DNA from: Flavobacterium foetidum
GTDB lineage: Bacteria; Bacteroidota; Bacteroidia; Flavobacteriales; Flavobacteriaceae
Direction: 5' to 3'
Length of the DNA: 64,000 nt
Assembly: GCF_004634245.1 (NCBI RefSeq)
Contig: NZ_SJTF01000003.1
Location: forward strand, 186,001 to 250,000
The notes under the pieces were generated by a model. That model did not search any database and was not told the DNA's origin. It saw only the letters and a program-made list of their open reading frames with translations. Position numbers and translations under genes: made by a program. This document shows, in pieces, positions 59,304-64,000 of this stretch; positions within the stretch are counted from its first letter, which is position 1, and each line of letters starts with the position of its first letter.

Positions 59304-62210
59304 TTACAAAAGACAATTCCTCAAAATACTTACCGGATGCTGCGCTTCTCTTTTTGTTCCATCGTAAATTTGATGACGACAGCTCGTTCCTGCAGCAGCG
59401 ATTTTTACGTTTTCTGCCGTGTTTCTCACTTTTGGGAATAAAGTATCTTCTCCCATTTGCATACTCACTTTATAATGTTCTTTTTCATAACCAAAAGAAC
59501 CTGCCATTCCGCAGCAACCTGAGTTGTATATGGTAACCGTATGGTTTTTAGGCAAATTCAGCATCGCAAAAGTAGCCTCTACAGAACTCAATGATTTCTG
59601 ATGGCAATGTCCGTGAATTTTAATTTCTTTCGTTTCTTCTGAAAATGAATCTGGCGTTATTTTCCCGTCTATAATTTCTTTTTTGAAGAATTCTTCAATT
59701 GTGAATGCATTTCGAGATAGTTTTTCCGCAGCTTCTTTATCATCTGCCAAACGAAGATATTCGTCTCTGAAAGTTAAAATTGCTGAAGGTTCGATTCCGA
59801 CCAAAGGTGCATTGGCTAAAACCAAATCTTTAAAAACATTTACATTATAATTTGCGATTTTCTTCGCTTCTTCTAAAAATCCTTTCGAAAGATACGTTCT
59901 TCCACTTTCTTCATGATCGACAACTAAAACTTGATAACCTAATTTGGTTAATAATTCGAAAGCATCAATTCCGATATTTACGTCATAATAGTTGGTAAAT
60001 TCATCTACAAACAAATACAATTTGCCATTTGGAAAATCTGTCGTTGTTGGTTTATAATTTTGAAACCATTTCCTAAAAGTCTTTTTCGCTAAAAGCGGAA
60101 CCTGTCTTTCAGGAGCGATTCCCATTGTTTTTTTCACCAAAGACTGATTCGAAATAAAATTCGTAATCGAAGGGAATTTGCTTCCCAATTTGTTCAGTTT
60201 GGCGTTGTTGGCAAAAATCTTACTACGCGTTGAAAATCCGTTTGCTTTTTGGTATTGGTATAAAAATTCGGCTTTTAAAGTCGCTACGTCCACATTGCTC
60301 GGACATTCGCTGGCACAGGCTTTACAACTTACGCACAACTCAAAAACTTCGTATAATTCTTTCTGATCAAATTTGTTTTCTTTTTCAGAATAAGTCAAAT
60401 ATTCTCGCAACGCATTGGCTCTTGCACGAGTTGTTTCTTTTTCATTTCTAGTCGCACGATAGCTCGGACACATCGCTCCTCCGCCTGACGGCAATTTACG
60501 GCAATCGCCTGAACCATTACATTTTTCGGCTGCACGCAAAATTCCTAAACTGTCTGAGAAATCCTGAAATGTTTTAATATCGGGCTCTACCCTGCCTGAA
60601 ACCACACGATGATTTTCATCCATTTTCAAAGCATTGACTATCTTCCCTATATTCAAAACCGAATTTGGATCGAATGCCAGTTTGATTCTTTTCAATAGTT
60701 CATAATTTTTATCTCCAATCATAAACGGAATAAACTCGCCGCGCACGATTCCGTCTCCATGTTCACCACTTAACGAACCTTGGTATTTTTTAACCAAATG
60801 CGCCACCTCTGTCGCAATGGTTCTGAATAATTTTAAATCGGATGTTTTCTTTAAATTTAAAACTGGACGAAGGTGCAATTCTCCTGCTCCGGCATGCGCG
60901 TAGTAAATCGCTTCCTGTCCGTGGCTTAACATCATCGCAGAGAATTCGGCAATATAAGCAGGTAAATCGCTCAGTTCAACCGCAGTATCTTCAATAGAAT
61001 CGGCTGCTTTGTCGTCGCCTACTATACTTCCTAAAAGTCCGAGACCGGCTTTCCTCAGTTCGTTGGCTTTGTCAATATCATTTCCGTAGATTTTTACTCT
61101 TGCGTAACCAAAATTGTTTTTCTCCAAATCGGCAATCAAAGCATCGGCTTGTTTTTCGGCATCTTCTAAAGAGTGCGAAGCTACTTCAAACAACATAATT
61201 GCTTTTGGTTCTCCTACCAAAAAGAAACGGTTTTTAATGTGTTCACGGTTTGTTTTGGTACAATCCAAAATCGTGTCGTCGATCATTTCGCAGGTGTACA
61301 AATGATGTTTCATAGCCACCACAACCGATTCTAAAGATTCCTGAATCGTATGGTAATGCCCCACAACCATAATACTATGAGGCGGAGGCAAGTCATCCAC
61401 TTTTAGCGTAACTTCGGTTGTAAAAGCCAAAGTTCCTTCGCTTCCACAAAGCAGTTTTCCAAGATTTATTGTTGGTTCTGTTCCGCCAAACAATTCCGAT
61501 TTTAGCAGAATATCAACAGCGTAGCCAGTGTTTCTTCTGTGAATTTCAGGTTTCGGAAACTCTTTTACAATTTCTTCCTGAGCCTCTTTTATAGAAAGCT
61601 CATCGTAAATCGTTTTGTAAATTTTGTTTTCTAAAGTATCTCCTTTCGTCTTTTCGATAAATTCAGCCGAAGTCAGGTCTTTAAAAATCACTTCAGAACC
61701 GTCGCTTAAAAGTGCTTTTACGGCAACAATTTTATCACGCGTAACTCCATAACGAATCGAAGTGGTTCCCGAAGAATTATTTCCCACCATTCCGCCAATC
61801 ATCGCTCTGTTGGATGTTGATGTAATTGGGGCAAAAAAGACACCATGAGGTTTTAAGTATAAATTCAGCTCATCTCGAATTACGCCAGGTTGAACCGTAA
61901 CGGTTTTATTTTCGGCATCGTAGCCAATTATTTTTGTAAAATGCTTCGACACATCAACAACCAATCCGTCTCCCACTGCCTGACCCGCCAGCGAAGTTCC
62001 CGCAGTTCTAGGCGTAATCGATAGCTTATGTTTTGCCGCAAACTTGATTAATTTGGCAATATCTTCGGTCGTTTTAGGTAATGCCACCGCATTGGGTTTT
62101 ATTCGGTACACCGAAGCATCTGTAGAATAAAGCGTTTTGTGTAGCTCATCGAATAAAAGTGTGCCTTCTAATGATGATGACAATTGTTGTAACTCTTTAA
62201 TTATTGACAT
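59304..62210 (-). CDS. FAD-linked oxidoreductase with 4Fe-4S and CCG domains (D-2-hydroxyacid dehydrogenase-like)
   Basis: A 968-residue cytoplasmic flavoprotein of the YdiJ type. It has an FAD-binding PCMH domain (about 35-180, with GTSLAGQAVGDGLVVDVS and GNNSSGTTSIRYG), an FAD-oxidase C-terminal domain (about 220-520), two 4Fe-4S binding segments (CNGSGDCRKLP and CVSCKACASECPSNV) and a C-terminal CCG domain pair (HGHCHQKSL, NSGCCGMAGSFGYEKE). It probably oxidises D-lactate or D-2-hydroxyglutarate and passes electrons to a quinone. A weak -7 box (TATTTTTG) is at 62252-62259 on the minus strand. The precise substrate is not settled. Confidence 0.87.
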   Translation of the reverse strand: MSIIKELQQLSSSLEGTLLFDELHKTLYSTDASVYRIKPNAVALPKTTEDIAKLIKFAAKHKLSITPRTAGTSLAGQAVGDGLVVDVSKHFTKIIGYDAENKTVTVQPGVIRDELNLYLKPHGVFFAPITSTSNRAMIGGMVGNNSSGTTSIRYGVTRDKIVAVKALLSDGSEVIFKDLTSAEFIEKTKGDTLENKIYKTIYDELSIKEAQEEIVKEFPKPEIHRRNTGYAVDILLKSELFGGTEPTINLGKLLCGSEGTLAFTTEVTLKVDDLPPPHSIMVVGHYHTIQESLESVVVAMKHHLYTCEMIDDTILDCTKTNREHIKNRFFLVGEPKAIMLFEVASHSLEDAEKQADALIADLEKNNFGYARVKIYGNDIDKANELRKAGLGLLGSIVGDDKAADSIEDTAVELSDLPAYIAEFSAMMLSHGQEAIYYAHAGAGELHLRPVLNLKKTSDLKLFRTIATEVAHLVKKYQGSLSGEHGDGIVRGEFIPFMIGDKNYELLKRIKLAFDPNSVLNIGKIVNALKMDENHRVVSGRVEPDIKTFQDFSDSLGILRAAEKCNGSGDCRKLPSGGGAMCPSYRATRNEKETTRARANALREYLTYSEKENKFDQKELYEVFELCVSCKACASECPSNVDVATLKAEFLYQYQKANGFSTRSKIFANNAKLNKLGSKFPSITNFISNQSLVKKTMGIAPERQVPLLAKKTFRKWFQNYKPTTTDFPNGKLYLFVDEFTNYYDVNIGIDAFELLTKLGYQVLVVDHEESGRTYLSKGFLEEAKKIANYNVNVFKDLVLANAPLVGIEPSAILTFRDEYLRLADDKEAAEKLSRNAFTIEEFFKKEIIDGKITPDSFSEETKEIKIHGHCHQKSLSSVEATFAMLNLPKNHTVTIYNSGCCGMAGSFGYEKEHYKVSMQMGEDTLFPKVRNTAENVKIAAAGTSCRHQIYDGTKREAQHPVSILRNCLL

Positions 62211-62507
62211 TCTGTTGAATTTATGACCTAAAACTTATGTGTTTTTGAATACAAAAATACTTTATTTCCTTAGTTTTTTATTGTAAACTAAGAAAATTAG
62301 ATGCTGTTATTCAATGTTTATATTATTGCGACAAACAATACTATATTATAACATAGTATTAGCAAATAATAAACAATTGTAGAATAAAGGCAGTATACTT
62401 TTTTTCTATTTTAAAATAACAGGCACATCTAGTTTTAGTCTGTTTAAAACATTTAAAGTAAAGTTTCCTGAAAATTATTATTTTTGGCTGCCTCAATTAA
62501 AATAATA

Positions 62508-63614
62508 ATGATTAGCTTTTTAAAAATCGATATTGCAAATAATAGAATTTTTGGTCTTGATATCCTTAGATGTTTGGCTATATTATTTGTAGTTTTTGGA
62601 CACGGGAATCTTTTTTTTTCTAGCACAACAGCAAAATATCTCGATTATTTTGTACTAGATGGTGTAAGTATCTTTTTTGTCCTGAGCGGGTACTTGATAG
62701 GCGGCATTCTCATCAAGGAGCTTGAAAACAAACCATTTTCTAAAGAAGTTCTTTTTAGTTTCTGGAAAAGAAGATGGTACAGGACGCTCCCTAATTATTT
62801 TTTAGTTTTAACATTCCTTGTTTTTCTTAGCTATTCTTTCAGTAATAATTTTCAAATAGCTAACTCAATAAAATATTACATTTTTAGTCAAAACTTGTAC
62901 TACCCTCATCCAAATTGGTTTCCTGAAGCTTGGAGCTTAAGTATTGAAGAATGGTTTTACTTAATTGTACCAATAATTTTACTAATAATTATTAAATCAT
63001 TCAATACGAGTGCAAAAAAGGCTATTTTAATCACCGCCGTTTTGGTAATCTTAGCTGCAACACTTTTTAGATATATAAAAAGTTTAGAAATTGTTTTGGA
63101 AAACAGCAAAGACTGGGATATCAATTTCAGAAAACAGGTTTTCACCAGAATAGACAGTATTATGTATGGAGTCACTGGTTCGTACATTGCATATTATTAT
63201 AATAATTTATGGTATAAATACAAAAAAATAATGTTTGCATTGGGATTAATTTTGCTGCTATATAATAAGTTTTTTATTAAATCAGATTTAAATTCTCTGC
63301 ATGCATGTGTATTCACTTTTTCTTTAAATTCTATTGGAACACTATTGCTTTTACCTTTTTTAAGCGAAATAAAAACCGGCAAAGGCAAGATTTATAAAGT
63401 TGTAACCTATATTTCTTTAATTTCTTATTCGATGTATCTACTAAATCTTACTTTGGTTAAAAACTGGATTGTATCAAATATAGAAATTGACTTGATCAAC
63501 TCTTACATCACGCTATTAATTAAATACATTTTGTATTGGTTTTTCACGATTGTATTATCAATTTTACTGTATAAATATTTCGAAATTCCGACAACCAAAC
63601 TTAGAGATAGATAA
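62508..63614 (+). CDS. Acyltransferase 3 family membrane protein
   Basis: A multi-helix membrane acyltransferase (OafA/YrhL-like), about 368 residues from the ATG at 62508; an in-frame TTG at 62484 is possible but gives a poor N-terminus. The motif FGLDILRCLAILFVVFGHGN at about 16-35 has the conserved Arg and catalytic His of the family. Others are FVLSGYLIGGIL, FWKRRWYRTLPNYF and PEAWSLSIEEWFYLIVP. There are about ten predicted helices. It likely O-acylates a surface glycan. The acceptor is unknown, and no glycan cluster is nearby. Confidence 0.88.
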   Translation: MISFLKIDIANNRIFGLDILRCLAILFVVFGHGNLFFSSTTAKYLDYFVLDGVSIFFVLSGYLIGGILIKELENKPFSKEVLFSFWKRRWYRTLPNYFLVLTFLVFLSYSFSNNFQIANSIKYYIFSQNLYYPHPNWFPEAWSLSIEEWFYLIVPIILLIIIKSFNTSAKKAILITAVLVILAATLFRYIKSLEIVLENSKDWDINFRKQVFTRIDSIMYGVTGSYIAYYYNNLWYKYKKIMFALGLILLLYNKFFIKSDLNSLHACVFTFSLNSIGTLLLLPFLSEIKTGKGKIYKVVTYISLISYSMYLLNLTLVKNWIVSNIEIDLINSYITLLIKYILYWFFTIVLSILLYKYFEIPTTKLRDR

Positions 63615-63723
63615 TCAGTTTAGTTTTCCCTCATATTTTATAAAATCCGGAGAGAATCCTGTAAAGTATTCCAGTCACTAAAAAGGTAATTTTAAGATTT
63701 TACTTTTTTATGCCTTTATCATT

Positions 63724-64000
63724 ATGGAAAATTTCTTTCAGGATGTCATCAACCACCTAGAAAGCTATTACAATAGCATTGTCGATCTTACGCCAAAATT
63801 TATTCTGGCAATTTTAGTTATTCTCGCTTCATGGTTTATTGCCAGTCGTGTCGGTATTTTTGCTGGTAACCGACTTAAAGCAAAAATGCACGACCGCCTT
63901 TTGGCTGTTTTTATAGCTCGTTTAATTAAATCGGTTTTGATTATTATCGGAATCTTGTTTATGTTCCGAATTATTGGTCTCGAAGGTGTTGCGCAGAGCA
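63724..64000 (+). CDS. MscS-family mechanosensitive channel, N-terminal part (cut by the window end)
   Basis: The frame from the ATG at 63724 is open to the end of the window (92 codons). It translates to MENFFQDVINHLESYYNSIV, then LTPKFILAILVILASWFIAS and RLIKSVLIIIGILFMFRIIG with LEGVAQS. That matches the start of a small MscS-type channel: a short N-terminal helix, then two membrane helices (about 25-42 and 67-86), with the pore helix expected just beyond the window. The call rests on the N-terminus alone. Confidence 0.7.
   Translation, partial: MENFFQDVINHLESYYNSIVDLTPKFILAILVILASWFIASRVGIFAGNRLKAKMHDRLLAVFIARLIKSVLIIIGILFMFRIIGLEGVAQS

Noticed and set aside
1..64000. tRNA, rRNA, prophage, integrase or transposase genes
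   Set aside because: I found none; no attachment-site-like repeats flank any block of genes.

Overview
The window looks like chromosomal DNA of a Flavobacterium-type member of the Bacteroidota. Reasons: low GC with A/T-rich intergenic DNA; a TonB-dependent receptor paired with a DUF4249 lipoprotein; many lipoproteins with an SC or GC lipobox; promoter boxes of the TAnnTTTG type with no evident Shine-Dalgarno sequences; and the LytTR/LytS, DUF5694, DUF1456 and YARHG families. No tRNA, rRNA, CRISPR array, prophage or insertion sequence with a transposase is visible. Most genes are ordinary metabolic or house-keeping genes. The unusual material lies between the genes.

Layout. 1-4.2 kb: a tight run of TonB-dependent receptor, DUF4249 lipoprotein, GyrI-like protein and DinB-like protein. 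4.3-11.8 kb: thiamine pyrophosphokinase, RlmF rRNA methyltransferase, a small membrane protein, an alpha/beta hydrolase lipoprotein, UvrB, a TerB-like protein, a dipeptide epimerase and a DUF1456 protein. 12.1-13.9 kb: a LytTR regulator and LytS-type sensor pair. 14.1-25.2 kb: DUF5694 protein, sucC, gltB-gltD and lysA, linking the TCA cycle to glutamate and lysine synthesis. 25.6-33.9 kb: an accessory stretch rich in small secreted, lipoprotein and membrane proteins of unknown function, with an ArsR-AHSA1 module and a second AHSA1 paralogue. 34.0-42.7 kb: a ComM/YifB-like AAA ATPase, a Gfo/Idh/MocA oxidoreductase, two linked amidohydrolases and amtB. 43.0-51.7 kb: dsbD-tilS, pabB, a DUF4349 lipoprotein, a DoxX-like protein, a lipocalin and lpd. 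52.1-64.0 kb: an Lrp/AsnC regulator divergent from a Cys/Met-metabolism PLP enzyme, a DUF695-type protein, an APC permease, a YARHG protein, a large FAD/Fe-S oxidoreductase, an acyltransferase and the start of a mechanosensitive channel gene.

Intergenic structure. Several palindromic repeat families recur between genes. (A) An ~85-bp element has two 20-mer hairpins that are reverse complements of each other (CCCGTGGTTTCAACCACGGG and its partner); there are five copies, three of them in tandem. (B) Palindromes are built from the words CACGCAGATTT/AAATCTGCGTG or CCACAGATT/AATCTGTGG. (C) Long arms carry the words AACCGCAAAGCAC/GTGCTTTGCGGTT. At three loci (11.8-12.1, 14.9-15.3 and 23.06-23.88 kb) these are nested like Russian dolls, with A at the core. 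Separately, four elements share a GATnGnAGcGGAnAgC-type core and probably form one structured-RNA family.

Other points worth attention: a 113-bp tandem duplication that leaves an 18-codon copy of the PLP-enzyme start upstream of the real gene; mutually exclusive pairing segments in the amtB leader; and tandem 16-bp palindromes flanking the arsR promoter box. Where the first possible start codon looked wrong I moved it, using signal peptides, family N-termini or promoter position.
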